This document shows positions 55,777 to 64,000 of a stretch of DNA of 64,000 nt, piece after piece (positions within the stretch are counted from its first letter, which is position 1; each line of letters begins with the position of its first letter). Source of the stretch: Paludibacteraceae bacterium (GTDB lineage Bacteria; Bacteroidota; Bacteroidia; Bacteroidales; Paludibacteraceae); the NCBI GenBank assembly GCA_017547145.1, contig JAFYQJ010000010.1, forward strand, positions 1 to 64,000. The letters are read 5' to 3'. The notes under the pieces are model-generated. The model was given only the letters and a program-made list of their open reading frames with translations. It was not told the DNA's origin and searched no databases. The translations under genes were made by a program, and so were the position numbers.

Positions 55777-58476
55777 TTGAAAAAGAATCAAAAATATATC
55801 AGTTTGCTTTTGCTTGTTGTTTTGATTACGGCATGTTCTGTTCGTAAAAACAATTGGGCGAATAGAAACTATCATGCTTTAGTTACGCATTATAATATCT
55901 ATTTCAATGGTAACGAATCATACAAAGAAGGTTTGAAAAAACTAAATGAAGAGACAAAAGACGATTATTCAAACCTTTTACCATTATATCCTATTAGCAT
56001 TCCAGACAATGGCAAATCCATACAAAATGAAATGGATAAAACTATAGAAAAATGCCGTAAAGCTATTAAACTTCACTCTATACAAAAAAAGCCTAAAATA
56101 AATCAGAAAAAAATAAAAGATGCTAAATATCAGGCATTTTTACAAAAAGAAGAGTATAACTCTCAATTGAAATATGCATGGATACTACAAGGAAAAGCTG
56201 AATTTCATAAGGGTGATTTTATGGGAGCTGTAGCAACATTTTCTTATATATTGCGGCATTATTCTACGGAGTTTGATGTTGTGCTTGAGGCAAAAATGTG
56301 GCAAGCACGGGCTTATGCTGAATTAGGATGGCTCTACGAGGCTGAAGAGGTTTTGTCAAAAGTAAATCCAAACGAAGTTGGCTATAAATTGTTGGCACTT
56401 TACGAGGGTACAACTGCCGATTTGTTTCTGAAACAAAAAAGATATAAAGAAGCGATTCCTTTTTTGAAATCGGCGATTACACATGAGCGTAACAAGATTC
56501 AACAAGCACGAAATGCCTATGTTTTAGCTCAATTATATCAAATGTTAGGTGATGATAAAGATGCTAATGTTTATTTTCAACAAGTAATGAAAAATTCTTC
56601 TGCATCATACACCATGAACTTTAATGCACAAATAAATAGTGCACAATTGGTAGCTGCAGGTGATACAAAAAAAGTTTTGAAATCGCTAAAAAAAATGGCT
56701 AAGGATGTAAGAAATAAGGAATTTTTAGACCAAATATATTTTGCTCAAGGAAATATTTATTTGAAAAACGAAGATGAGGCTTCGGCTATTGAATCTTATA
56801 AAAAAGCCATAGAAAGTAGTAGTAGAAATGGAATAGAAAAAGCGTTAGTTGAAATAAAACTTGCTGATTTATACTATGACAAGCGTAATTATTTAGATGC
56901 ACAACCTTGCTATTCGGATGCTTCGCAAATACTAAAGCCAGAGCATGATGATTATCGGAGAGTAATGAGTAGAGCAGAGGTCTTATCGGAATTGTTGGTC
57001 GATTATCAATCGGTTGTGTTACAAGATAGTTTGCAACATATAGCTCAAATGCCCAAAGACGAGCAGTTGGTTTTTATAGAAAAGGTAATAGAAAATGTTA
57101 TAAAAGAAGAAGAATTGCAACGTCAAAAAGAGGAAGAAGAGGCTTATGCCGCACAAAGAGCAAGCAATAATGTATCGTCGTTGCCAAACTTTCAAAGTTC
57201 GTCAGCAGATTGGTATTTTTACAACTCAAATTTGATAAATAAAGGGAAAAGTGAATTCGTTCGAAAATGGGGAAATAGGCGATTGGAGGACAATTGGCGT
57301 CGCCAAAATAAAATGATGGTTGTAGACGAATTAGATATGTATGACGATGATGTTGATACTGATTCGTTGACTTTGGCAAAGAAAAATATGACTGACAATA
57401 AAAAACCTGAATATTATTTGAATCAATTGCCAAATACACCTGTAAAATTGAAGCAGTCTAACGAAATAATAGCAAATGCCTTGTTTGATATGGGATACCT
57501 TTATTCGCTTAAGTTAGAAGATGACGAAATGGCTTTAGAAACTTTTAACGAATTGCAAAAGCGATTCCCTCAATATGAAAAATTAGCAGATAGTTATTTT
57601 TATTGTTATCAAATAGCTAAAAAACGTGGAGATGAGGTTATGGCACAGTATTATAGCAATTTAATATTAAAGCAATATCCAGAAAGTTCGTTTGCATTAA
57701 TACTTTCGAAGTCGGACTATGTTGCAACTATGTCGACTATGTATTTGAAGCAGGATTCGTTATACGAAGCAACATATCACGCTTATACGACAGGTGATTT
57801 TGCAACGGTTAAATTGAACTATGACTATATGAACGAACATTATAAAATGTCGACATTGATGCCAAAATTTGCATTTCTAAATGCTATGTCTGTAGGTAAA
57901 ACGCAATCGGCAGAGATTTTTAAACAGTCTTTAGAAAATTTAGTAACTACCTTTCCTCAAAGTGATGTTACTTCTATGTCGAAAGATATTTTAGCATTGA
58001 TGGAACAAGGTAAAGAAGCACAGCAGGGTTCTTCACATGGAACATTATTATCTCGGCGTGAAGTTGTGATTGAAGAAGAGCATGCAGAGGATAATGCTGA
58101 TAAAAATTTTCAAACAGAAACAGCAACACCATTTATGATAGTGTTTGAAATACTTGGCGAGCAAAAGGATGCTAATAAGATGCTTTACGATGTTGCTAGT
58201 TTTAATTTTACGAAATTTTTGATAAAAGATTTTGATTTGAAAGTTGTTAAACTAAATGATAAATGTTATTGGTTGGTAATTTCTGGATTAGAAAATTTTA
58301 AAGATGCTCAATGGTATTTTAAAACATTTGATGCAGAACCAACGTTACATTTATATGTTTTACAATCGAAATATGTGTTTATATCCGAAGATAATTATAA
58401 GCTTTTAGGAAACATAAATTTAGGTTGGGACGAATATGTTGATTTTTATCAGAAAAATATCCTTTCTCAAAAATAA
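55777..58476 (+). CDS. porW: Type IX secretion lipoprotein PorW/SprE, TPR repeats
   Basis: An 899-residue lipoprotein. The signal KYISLLLLVVLITAC gives a lipobox ending at Cys20. Conserved N-terminal motif NRNYHALVTHYNIYFNGNES is the hallmark of PorW/SprE. The rest is ~15 helical TPR-like repeats, for example AGQAELH-like ILQGKAEFHKGDFMGAVATF, with an acidic coiled stretch (~435-455). It is required for type IX secretion, linking the outer-membrane translocon to the motor. The start is TTG: no ATG precedes the signal peptide and an upstream in-frame TAA at 55762 blocks extension. Stop and porX start overlap by one base. Confidence 0.9.
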   Translation: MKKNQKYISLLLLVVLITACSVRKNNWANRNYHALVTHYNIYFNGNESYKEGLKKLNEETKDDYSNLLPLYPISIPDNGKSIQNEMDKTIEKCRKAIKLHSIQKKPKINQKKIKDAKYQAFLQKEEYNSQLKYAWILQGKAEFHKGDFMGAVATFSYILRHYSTEFDVVLEAKMWQARAYAELGWLYEAEEVLSKVNPNEVGYKLLALYEGTTADLFLKQKRYKEAIPFLKSAITHERNKIQQARNAYVLAQLYQMLGDDKDANVYFQQVMKNSSASYTMNFNAQINSAQLVAAGDTKKVLKSLKKMAKDVRNKEFLDQIYFAQGNIYLKNEDEASAIESYKKAIESSSRNGIEKALVEIKLADLYYDKRNYLDAQPCYSDASQILKPEHDDYRRVMSRAEVLSELLVDYQSVVLQDSLQHIAQMPKDEQLVFIEKVIENVIKEEELQRQKEEEEAYAAQRASNNVSSLPNFQSSSADWYFYNSNLINKGKSEFVRKWGNRRLEDNWRRQNKMMVVDELDMYDDDVDTDSLTLAKKNMTDNKKPEYYLNQLPNTPVKLKQSNEIIANALFDMGYLYSLKLEDDEMALETFNELQKRFPQYEKLADSYFYCYQIAKKRGDEVMAQYYSNLILKQYPESSFALILSKSDYVATMSTMYLKQDSLYEATYHAYTTGDFATVKLNYDYMNEHYKMSTLMPKFAFLNAMSVGKTQSAEIFKQSLENLVTTFPQSDVTSMSKDILALMEQGKEAQQGSSHGTLLSRREVVIEEEHAEDNADKNFQTETATPFMIVFEILGEQKDANKMLYDVASFNFTKFLIKDFDLKVVKLNDKCYWLVISGLENFKDAQWYFKTFDAEPTLHLYVLQSKYVFISEDNYKLLGNINLGWDEYVDFYQKNILSQK

Positions 58477-60032
58477 TGAATAGACGAGACAAAATATTAT
58501 GGGTTGATGACGAGATAGATTTGCTCCGTCCGTATGTAATTTTCTTACAAGAGAAGAACTACGATGTAACATTGTCAACTAATGGGCAGGATGCAATAGA
58601 AATGTGTCAAAAACAACATTTTGATATTATTTTTTTAGATGAAAATATGCCAGGGATAAGTGGTTTGGAAACACTTACACAAATCAAGCAAATAGATGCC
58701 TCAGTTCCAATTGTGATGATTACAAAAAGTGAGGAAGAAAATTTAATGGATATGGCAATCGGGAATAAGATAGCTGACTATTTGATAAAACCTGTCAATC
58801 CTAAACAAATATTGCTCGCTTTGAAAAAAAACATTCATAAAAAGGATATTATTCAAGAGCAAGCAACATCAAATTATCGTTCGGATTTTGCTCAAATAGG
58901 AATGCAGATAAACGATTCGACTTCGTGCGATAGTTGGATGGATATTTATCGTAAATTAGTTTTTTGGGAGCTTGAACTTGCAAATACGCATAACGAAATG
59001 GACGAATTGCTAATGATGCAAAAAAGTGATGCTAATAATATGTTTGCAAAGTTTATCAAAAAAGAATATGCAACTTGGTTTGAACAACCTGAAAATCGTC
59101 CTCTTATAAGTCCCGATTTGTTTAAGAAAAAAGTATTCCCTTTGCTTGACAAAGGCGAAAAAGTATTCTTTTTGCTTATCGATAATTTTAGATTTGATCA
59201 ATGGCGGATAATTCGTGACAATATTTTAAGTCAATATTTTACAATAACTGAAGACGATTTGTATTATAGCATATTACCAACGGCAACTCAATATGCTCGG
59301 AATGCTATTTTTTCGGGATTAATGCCATTGCAATTGCAAAAAACATTCCCAAACTTATGGATTGAAGAGGAGGGGGATGAAAATAAAAATCAGAACGAGG
59401 AAGCTTTGATAGCATCACAAATAAAACGTTTTTGTAAGCCGTATACTTTTTCGTATCGAAAGGTAAATAATTCTGCTTTTGGGGAGAAAATGGTTGAACT
59501 ATTGCCTCAAATACTTCGTAATGATTTAAATATTTGTGTATTGAATTTTATTGATATGTTGTCGCATGCACGTACAGAGTCGCAAATGATACGTGAATTG
59601 GCAAATAACGAAGAAGCTTACCGCTCGCTTACACTTTCGTGGTTTGAACATTCGTTTGCCCACGATTTGTTTCGTGAATTAGCAAAACATAATGTAAAGT
59701 TGATAATAACTACCGACCATGGTGCTGTAAAAGTTACAAATCCAGTAAAAGTGGTAGGCGATAAAAATACAAATGTTAATTTACGCTATAAAGTGAGTAA
59801 ATCGCTGTCGTATAATGAAAAAGAGGTGTTTGAAATACGTAATCCAGAAAAATTTGGATTACCAAGCCCCAATGTCAGCTCAACTTATGTTTTTGCTACT
59901 AAAAGTGACTTTTTTGCATATCCTAATAATTATAACTATTACGTTAATTATTATAAAGATACAGTACAACATGGAGGTATTTCACTAGAGGAAATGCTCG
60001 TGCCAATAGCAACTCTTGAAGCGAAAAGATAA
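58476..60032 (+). CDS. porX: PorX, response regulator with PglZ-type effector domain
   Basis: A 518-residue two-component response regulator. The receiver domain (~1-125) has the acidic pair VDDEID, the phosphoacceptor Asp in IIFLDENMPG (~54), Thr/Ser in MITKSE and Lys in YLIKPVNP. A linker leads to a PglZ-like alkaline-phosphatase-fold domain (~200-518) with metal-binding residues in LLIDNFRFDQW, TATQYARNAIFSG, IDMLSH and ITTDHGAVKV. It matches PorX, which controls type IX secretion with the PorY histidine kinase and sigma factor SigP. Directly coupled to porW (one-base overlap). PorY is not in the window. Confidence 0.93.
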   Translation: MNRRDKILWVDDEIDLLRPYVIFLQEKNYDVTLSTNGQDAIEMCQKQHFDIIFLDENMPGISGLETLTQIKQIDASVPIVMITKSEEENLMDMAIGNKIADYLIKPVNPKQILLALKKNIHKKDIIQEQATSNYRSDFAQIGMQINDSTSCDSWMDIYRKLVFWELELANTHNEMDELLMMQKSDANNMFAKFIKKEYATWFEQPENRPLISPDLFKKKVFPLLDKGEKVFFLLIDNFRFDQWRIIRDNILSQYFTITEDDLYYSILPTATQYARNAIFSGLMPLQLQKTFPNLWIEEEGDENKNQNEEALIASQIKRFCKPYTFSYRKVNNSAFGEKMVELLPQILRNDLNICVLNFIDMLSHARTESQMIRELANNEEAYRSLTLSWFEHSFAHDLFRELAKHNVKLIITTDHGAVKVTNPVKVVGDKNTNVNLRYKVSKSLSYNEKEVFEIRNPEKFGLPSPNVSSTYVFATKSDFFAYPNNYNYYVNYYKDTVQHGGISLEEMLVPIATLEAKR

Positions 60033-60200
60033 TTAATATTGGTTGAAGGATTTTTTACTATATCAGCAGATAAATTTTTATTGTACTTCATGTATTTTTG
60101 ATAGAATTTGTAGCGTAATTTAGAAAAAACTATAGCAAAACAAATGTACATAATATATGTCATTAATAAAAAACTTGCACTATCTTTGCAAAAAGCATTT

Positions 60201-60271
60201 TGCCCTATTGTGTAACGGTAGCACAGCAGATTCTGGTTCTGTTTGTCAGGGTTCGAATCCTTGTGGGGCAA
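60201..60271 (+). tRNA. tRNA-Gln (anticodon CTG)
   Basis: Acceptor TGCCCTA pairs with TGGGGCA (one G-U). Anticodon stem GCAGA/TCTGT holds loop TTCTGGT, anticodon CTG. T-arm is TCAGGGTTCGAATCCTTG. Discriminator A at 60271, no encoded CCA. A TATCTTTG -7 box lies at 60181-60188. Confidence 0.95.
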
Positions 60272-60363
60272 CAAAGGAATATAAGTGTTTAATATTTAGA
60301 TTGTTATGAGTAAATTTTCTAAAAAAGCCATAACATATCACCACAAAATCGCCACAATTTTTC

Positions 60364-60435
60364 GCCCTCATAGTTTAATGGATAAAATGGAGGATTCCGG
60401 TTCCTTTGATTACGGTTCGATTCCGTATGAGGGTA
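60364..60435 (+). tRNA. tRNA-Arg (anticodon CCG)
   Basis: Acceptor GCCCTCA pairs with TGAGGGT (first pair G-U). Anticodon stem GAGGA/TCCTT, loop TTCCGGT, anticodon CCG. T-arm contains ACGGTTCGATTCCGT. Discriminator A at 60435, no encoded CCA. It lies 92 bases after tRNA-Gln and is probably on the same transcript. Confidence 0.93.
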
Positions 60436-60519
60436 CAAATAAATTGCCTTAATTACTTAAACACAATTATTTAAGATATTTTTAATTTTTGACAAATTCA
60501 CAACGAGAATTATAGTTTT

Positions 60520-60984
60520 TTACCAATTACGAAAAGGATTTTTTATCAGATTAGCATTGTAATAGCGTGTGTCGTTTGTTACCTCATCGGCAATAAAATT
60601 AGGTATTTCAAAAGATGTGTTTTCACTTTCAAGTTCTATTTCTGCAATAACTAATCCTTCGTTTTCGCCAAGAAATTCATCTATTTCCCAAATGAAACCT
60701 TTGTACTGAAATTTGTATCTATATTTTTCGATAGTTGGTTGAATACATACAACTTCGAGCATTTGTTTTGCTTCGTTTATAGGTATTTCGTATTCAAACT
60801 CATCACGTGAAAAACCAATAGCTGCATTTTTTATTGTAATAAAAGCTTTTTCACCATAAATACGAACCCGTACAACTCGTTCTTTTTCAGCACAAATATA
60901 TCCTTGATGTATATACGTACATTCGCTTTGTTTTTGATAGTCAAAACTATTGACTAAAAATTTTCTTTCGATTTCGATAGCCAT
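60520..60984 (-). CDS. CYTH-domain protein (triphosphate tunnel metalloenzyme)
   Basis: A 154-residue protein made of a single CYTH domain. The signature ExExK is seen in MAIEIERKFLV at the N-terminus, and alternating charged strands RVVRVRIYGEKAFITIK, RDEFEYEIP, KYRYKFQYKGFIWEIDEF and VIAEIELESE line the tunnel. The likely activity is inorganic triphosphatase or a related triphosphate hydrolase; a class IV adenylate cyclase role is possible. I chose the ATG at 60984 because a TATCTTTG box at 61013-61006 lies just upstream. It is convergent with the tRNA genes. Confidence 0.88.
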   Translation of the reverse strand: MAIEIERKFLVNSFDYQKQSECTYIHQGYICAEKERVVRVRIYGEKAFITIKNAAIGFSRDEFEYEIPINEAKQMLEVVCIQPTIEKYRYKFQYKGFIWEIDEFLGENEGLVIAEIELESENTSFEIPNFIADEVTNDTRYYNANLIKNPFRNW

Positions 60985-61005
60985 ATTTTTCAAATGAAAT
61001 GAATA

Positions 61006-61059
61006 CAAAGATAGTTTATTTATTAAAATAGAGTTGTATGGTTTTTTCAAGTATCTTTG
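61006..61059. promoter_or_regulatory. Divergent -7 boxes, CYTH gene and symporter gene
   Basis: The minus strand TATCTTTG at 61013-61006 lies 21 bases before the CYTH ATG. The plus strand TATCTTTG at 61052-61059 lies 17 bases before the symporter ATG at 61077. Both match TAnnTTTG exactly. Confidence 0.55.
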
Positions 61060-61076
61060 TAGATTAAATAAAAACA

Positions 61077-62528
61077 ATGTCACCGACAATACTTTTAAGC
61101 ATACTAGTTTGCTATTTTGCGTTGTTAATAATAGTTTCGAGAGTAGCTTCGAAAAATACATCTAACGAATCTTTTTTTGTTGCTAATCGTCAATCACCTT
61201 GGTACCTTGTTGCATTTGGAATGATTGGTGCTTCTATATCAGGGATTTCTTTCGTCTCTGTTCCGGGTATGGTACGAGAGAGTCAGTTTGCATATTTGCA
61301 AATGGTGTTAGGTTTTTTTGTGGGCTATTTAGTTGTTGCATATGTTCTTTTACCAATTTATTATCGCTTGCATTTAACAAGTATATACGAATTTTTGCAA
61401 CAACGTTTTGGCAATACAACATACAAAACAGGTGCATCATTTTTTATTGTGGCTAAACTAATTGGTGCAGCTTCAAAGCTTTATGTGGCAATGTTGGTAT
61501 TGCAGCAATTTGTATTTTTAAAATGGGATTTTCCATTTTATTTAGCGGTTGCAGTTTTTGTGTTTTTTATATGGTTTTATACATATAAAGGAGGCATTCG
61601 TTCTATTATTTGGACGGATTGTTTACAAACATTCGTTTTGCTTTTTGCATTAGTTTTTGTATTAAAAGATGTTTATTCTCTTCTAGACTTAACGCCACAA
61701 GTTCTGTATGAAAAATTGTTAACAAGTCCAGAAAGTCGAGTTTTTGTATTTGATGAGTGGCAAACATCAAAAAACTTTTTTAAGCAATTTTTTAGTGGCA
61801 TTTTTGTTGTAATTGCGATGACGGGATTGGACCAGGATATGATGCAAAAAAACCTGACTTGTAGATCTTTAAAAGAAGCACAACGAAATATGATTTCGTA
61901 TGGCTTAATGTTTTTACCTATCAATTTTTTATTCCTAACATTAGGATTTTTATTGTTAATATTTGCTGCTGAAAATCATATTTTGTTGCCAGCTACGAGC
62001 GACGAAATACTTCCTTTCATAGTGTCTTCGTATATGGGTAATACTTCGCTAGTTTTGTTTTTATTGGGCATGGTAGCAGCATCGTTTTCGAGTGCAGATT
62101 CCGCATTGACGTCTATTACCACAAGTGTTTTTGTAGATTTATTAGGTTTGAAAACCACTGAAAATAAAAATTATAAACGCAAGCGAATAATGACACATGC
62201 TATTGTTTGTATGTTGTTTTTTATTGTTGTTTTAGCATTTGATTTTATTAAGCAAAAAAGTGTACTTGAATTTATCTATACAATAGTGGGGTACTTGTAC
62301 GGACCATTAATTGGTTTATATACTTTTGGCTTATTTGTTGATAGGAAAGTTAATGAAAAGAGAGTTCCGTTTTTGGCAATACTTTCTCCTATTGTATGTT
62401 ATGTTTTAAATTTGTTTTGTTATAAAACTTTCTTTTATACATTGGGTTATGAGTTGTTAATAATAAACGGATTAATTACTTTTGTAGGATTGTTTGTGAT
62501 AAGTAAAAAGAATAACGGATGGAAATAA
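61077..62528 (+). CDS. Sodium:solute symporter (SSS family)
   Basis: A 483-residue inner-membrane transporter with about 13 spans. Family motifs: [23 protein letters not shown] (~40), [35 protein letters not shown] (~175) and [17 protein letters not shown] (~345), which contributes to the Na+ site. Such transporters take up sugars, sialic acid, amino acids or vitamins with Na+. The substrate cannot be predicted. engB overlaps its 3' end by 10 bases, so the two are translationally coupled. Confidence 0.92.
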   Translation: MSPTILLSILVCYFALLIIVSRVASKNTSNESFFVANRQSPWYLVAFGMIGASISGISFVSVPGMVRESQFAYLQMVLGFFVGYLVVAYVLLPIYYRLHLTSIYEFLQQRFGNTTYKTGASFFIVAKLIGAASKLYVAMLVLQQFVFLKWDFPFYLAVAVFVFFIWFYTYKGGIRSIIWTDCLQTFVLLFALVFVLKDVYSLLDLTPQVLYEKLLTSPESRVFVFDEWQTSKNFFKQFFSGIFVVIAMTGLDQDMMQKNLTCRSLKEAQRNMISYGLMFLPINFLFLTLGFLLLIFAAENHILLPATSDEILPFIVSSYMGNTSLVLFLLGMVAASFSSADSALTSITTSVFVDLLGLKTTENKNYKRKRIMTHAIVCMLFFIVVLAFDFIKQKSVLEFIYTIVGYLYGPLIGLYTFGLFVDRKVNEKRVPFLAILSPIVCYVLNLFCYKTFFYTLGYELLIINGLITFVGLFVISKKNNGWK

Positions 62529-63121
62529 ATATAGCTGAATTTACAATTAGTAATACAGATGTGAGAAAATGTCCAACGCACAATTTACCCGAATATGCTT
62601 TTATTGGTCGTTCGAATGTAGGGAAATCTTCTCTTATAAATATGCTTTGTCGTCAAAAAGGGTTAGCAAAAACATCATCAAAACCAGGAAAAACGTTGCT
62701 GATAAATCATTTCTTTATCAATCGATCGTGGTATTTGGTCGATTTACCTGGGTATGGTTTTGCCAAGATGAGCAAGGATGGACGCGATAAATTACGTCGA
62801 ATGATAGATTCTTATGTTTTGATGCGCGAGGAACTTACAAATCTTTTTGTATTAGTAGATTGTAGGCATGAACCTCAAAAAATAGATTTGGAATTTATGG
62901 AATGGTTAGGTGTTAGCAATGTTCCTTTTTCTATTATTTTTACAAAAGCAGATAAATTATCAGGTTCAAAACTGAAGCAAAATATCGAAAATTACAAGCA
63001 AAAACTTGCGGAACAGTGGGAGAGTCTGCCTCCTATATTTATAACTTCTTCTGAAAAAGGTCAAGGTAAAGAAGAATTGTTAAGTTATATTGAAAGTATA
63101 AATAGCACTTTTGAAAAATAG
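62519..63121 (+). CDS. engB: Ribosome biogenesis GTPase EngB/YsxC
   Basis: A 200-residue GTPase acting in 50S subunit assembly. G-motifs: G1 [10 protein letters not shown]2 region SSKPGKT, G3 DLPGYGFA, G4 TKADKL, and a Ser/Lys-rich G5 (TSSEKG). Normal length and start. It overlaps the symporter gene by 10 bases and the NAD synthetase gene begins 1 base after its stop, so these are likely one operon. Confidence 0.97.
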   Translation: MEINIAEFTISNTDVRKCPTHNLPEYAFIGRSNVGKSSLINMLCRQKGLAKTSSKPGKTLLINHFFINRSWYLVDLPGYGFAKMSKDGRDKLRRMIDSYVLMREELTNLFVLVDCRHEPQKIDLEFMEWLGVSNVPFSIIFTKADKLSGSKLKQNIENYKQKLAEQWESLPPIFITSSEKGQGKEELLSYIESINSTFEK

Positions 63122-63122
63122 G

Positions 63123-64000
63123 ATGAATAATAGAATTGAAAATTTTGGATTTGTGCGAGTAGCAGCAGCAGTTCCACTTGTAAAAGTAGCAAACATAGAG
63201 TATAATTTAGAACAAATTATCTCTTTGCTAAATATGGCAGAAAATAACAGTGTAGAGGTGTTAGTGTTTCCTGAATTATGCATTACCGGTTACACATGTG
63301 GCGACTTGTTTTTTCAGCAAACATTGTTGGATAGTGTTCAAGAAGCTCTACTAAAAATCCTTGAAGTATCAGTTACAAAAAATGTTGTTGGTATTATTGG
63401 AATGCCAATACTTTATGATGGATTGTTGTATAATACAGCAGTAGTTTTTCATAAAGGTAAAATATGTGGTATTGTACCAAAAGTAAATGTACATAATATA
63501 AAGGATGCGAATGAACAACGTTGGTTTGCTATGGGTAATTCTATAGTTGAAAATACCCAAATAAATATTTGTAATCAAGAAGTGAATTTTTCATCAAACT
63601 TGTTATTTCGTACATCATCGCTATGTTTTTCTATAGAATTTGGTTCAGATTTATATTCTGTAATATCGCCAAGTTCATATCATGTTTTAAAAGGTGCTGA
63701 AGTGGTGTTTAATCTTTCTGCAATAGCAGAAACTGCAGGGTTTGATGATTTAAAGCATAGAATAAATCAGCAATCATTACGATGTTTGTCAGGATATATT
63801 TGTGCTTTTGCAGGATTTGGAGAATCGTCTACTGATATGGTTTTTGGTGGCCGCACCCTTATTTTTGAAAATGGAGAATTGCTCAATGAGTCGTCTTGTT
63901 TTGCTATGGAAAACAAATTGTCATATACGGAAATAGATGTGGAGTATATTCGAAATACACGAAGAGGAAATCCTGCTTTTGTTAATAGTAAAATAAATTT
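63123..64000 (+). CDS. nadE: Glutamine-dependent NAD synthetase, N-terminal part, nucleophile missing
   Basis: The frame begins at ATG 63123 and runs open to the window edge (292 residues). The family pattern YGFVRVAAA..VKVA is present, as are FPELCITGYTCGDLFFQ, NLSA and GFGESSTDMVFGG of the nitrilase-type glutaminase domain. Catalytic Glu51 (in VFPELCITGY) and Lys120 (in GIVPK) are conserved. The normal Cys nucleophile position (IEICED-type motif) reads IEFGSD with Gly174, so glutamine hydrolysis is not expected. The region after Lys120 (VNVHNIKDANEQRWF) is also divergent. The synthetase domain lies outside the window. Confidence 0.88.
   Translation, partial: MNNRIENFGFVRVAAAVPLVKVANIEYNLEQIISLLNMAENNSVEVLVFPELCITGYTCGDLFFQQTLLDSVQEALLKILEVSVTKNVVGIIGMPILYDGLLYNTAVVFHKGKICGIVPKVNVHNIKDANEQRWFAMGNSIVENTQINICNQEVNFSSNLLFRTSSLCFSIEFGSDLYSVISPSSYHVLKGAEVVFNLSAIAETAGFDDLKHRINQQSLRCLSGYICAFAGFGESSTDMVFGGRTLIFENGELLNESSCFAMENKLSYTEIDVEYIRNTRRGNPAFVNSKIN

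Overview
The window is chromosomal DNA from a low-GC member of the Bacteroidetes, most likely Bacteroidales or a close relative. Evidence for this: many genes are preceded by the Bacteroidetes -7 promoter box TAnnTTTG and lack Shine-Dalgarno sequences; there is an N-succinyl-L-ornithine transcarbamylase with the diagnostic Pro90; there is a major-paralogous-domain (FISUMP) lipoprotein; and the type IX secretion genes porW and porX are adjacent. No insertion sequence, prophage, integrase or CRISPR array was seen. Nearly all of the sequence is ordinary core genome. The accessory-looking part is the left edge.

Layout. 1-2600 (minus strand): two genes of unknown function, the first with an unusually strong Shine-Dalgarno site, then a small helix-turn-helix gene whose start codon directly abuts an intrinsic terminator. 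That terminator ends a roughly 290-nt stretch full of nested complementary segments, a candidate structured RNA. 2627-4589: a membrane Ser/Thr kinase divergent from a predicted DNA-binding protein. 4726-9836: secA, lgt and the succinyl-ornithine transcarbamylase. 9824-12638: a tryptophan attenuator (leader peptide with three Trp codons, antiterminator and terminator) ahead of a TrpB2-type tryptophan synthase beta subunit and an MFS transporter. 12684-16700 (minus): groEL/groES and two glycosyltransferases. 16764-17838: era and tRNA-Lys. 17881-19648 (minus): a coiled-coil exported protein split by a -1 frameshift at A-AAA-AAG, a lipoprotein, a long palindromic element, and ybeY broken by a TAA codon. 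19662-27439: acyl-CoA ligase, pta-ackA, a metallo-hydrolase, a GldA-like ABC ATPase and parE. 27563-32931: two exported proteins, a second copy of the palindromic element, and pyruvate:ferredoxin oxidoreductase. 32995-42177 (minus): an esterase, dnaE, a lipoprotein and alaS. 42303-50893: an M23 peptidase, the (p)ppGpp synthetase/hydrolase, a ttcA-like/pnuC-like/ygiQ operon, a DUF4846 protein and a Ste24-type protease. 50955-55435: an orphan protein, a GH123-like protein, kdsB and bifunctional hisB. 55777-64000: porW-porX, tRNA-Gln, tRNA-Arg, a CYTH protein, a sodium symporter, engB and a partial NAD synthetase whose glutaminase nucleophile is missing.

How the genes fit together. pta-ackA with pyruvate:ferredoxin oxidoreductase forms the acetate and ATP branch of an anaerobic fermenter. 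PorX (regulator) and PorW (lipoprotein) belong to type IX secretion. kdsB and the glycosyltransferases serve LPS or surface-glycan synthesis. The observations most worth following up are the candidate structured RNA, the trp attenuator, the two related palindromes upstream of genes for exported proteins, the frameshift site, the ybeY nonsense codon, and the C-to-G change at the NadE active site.
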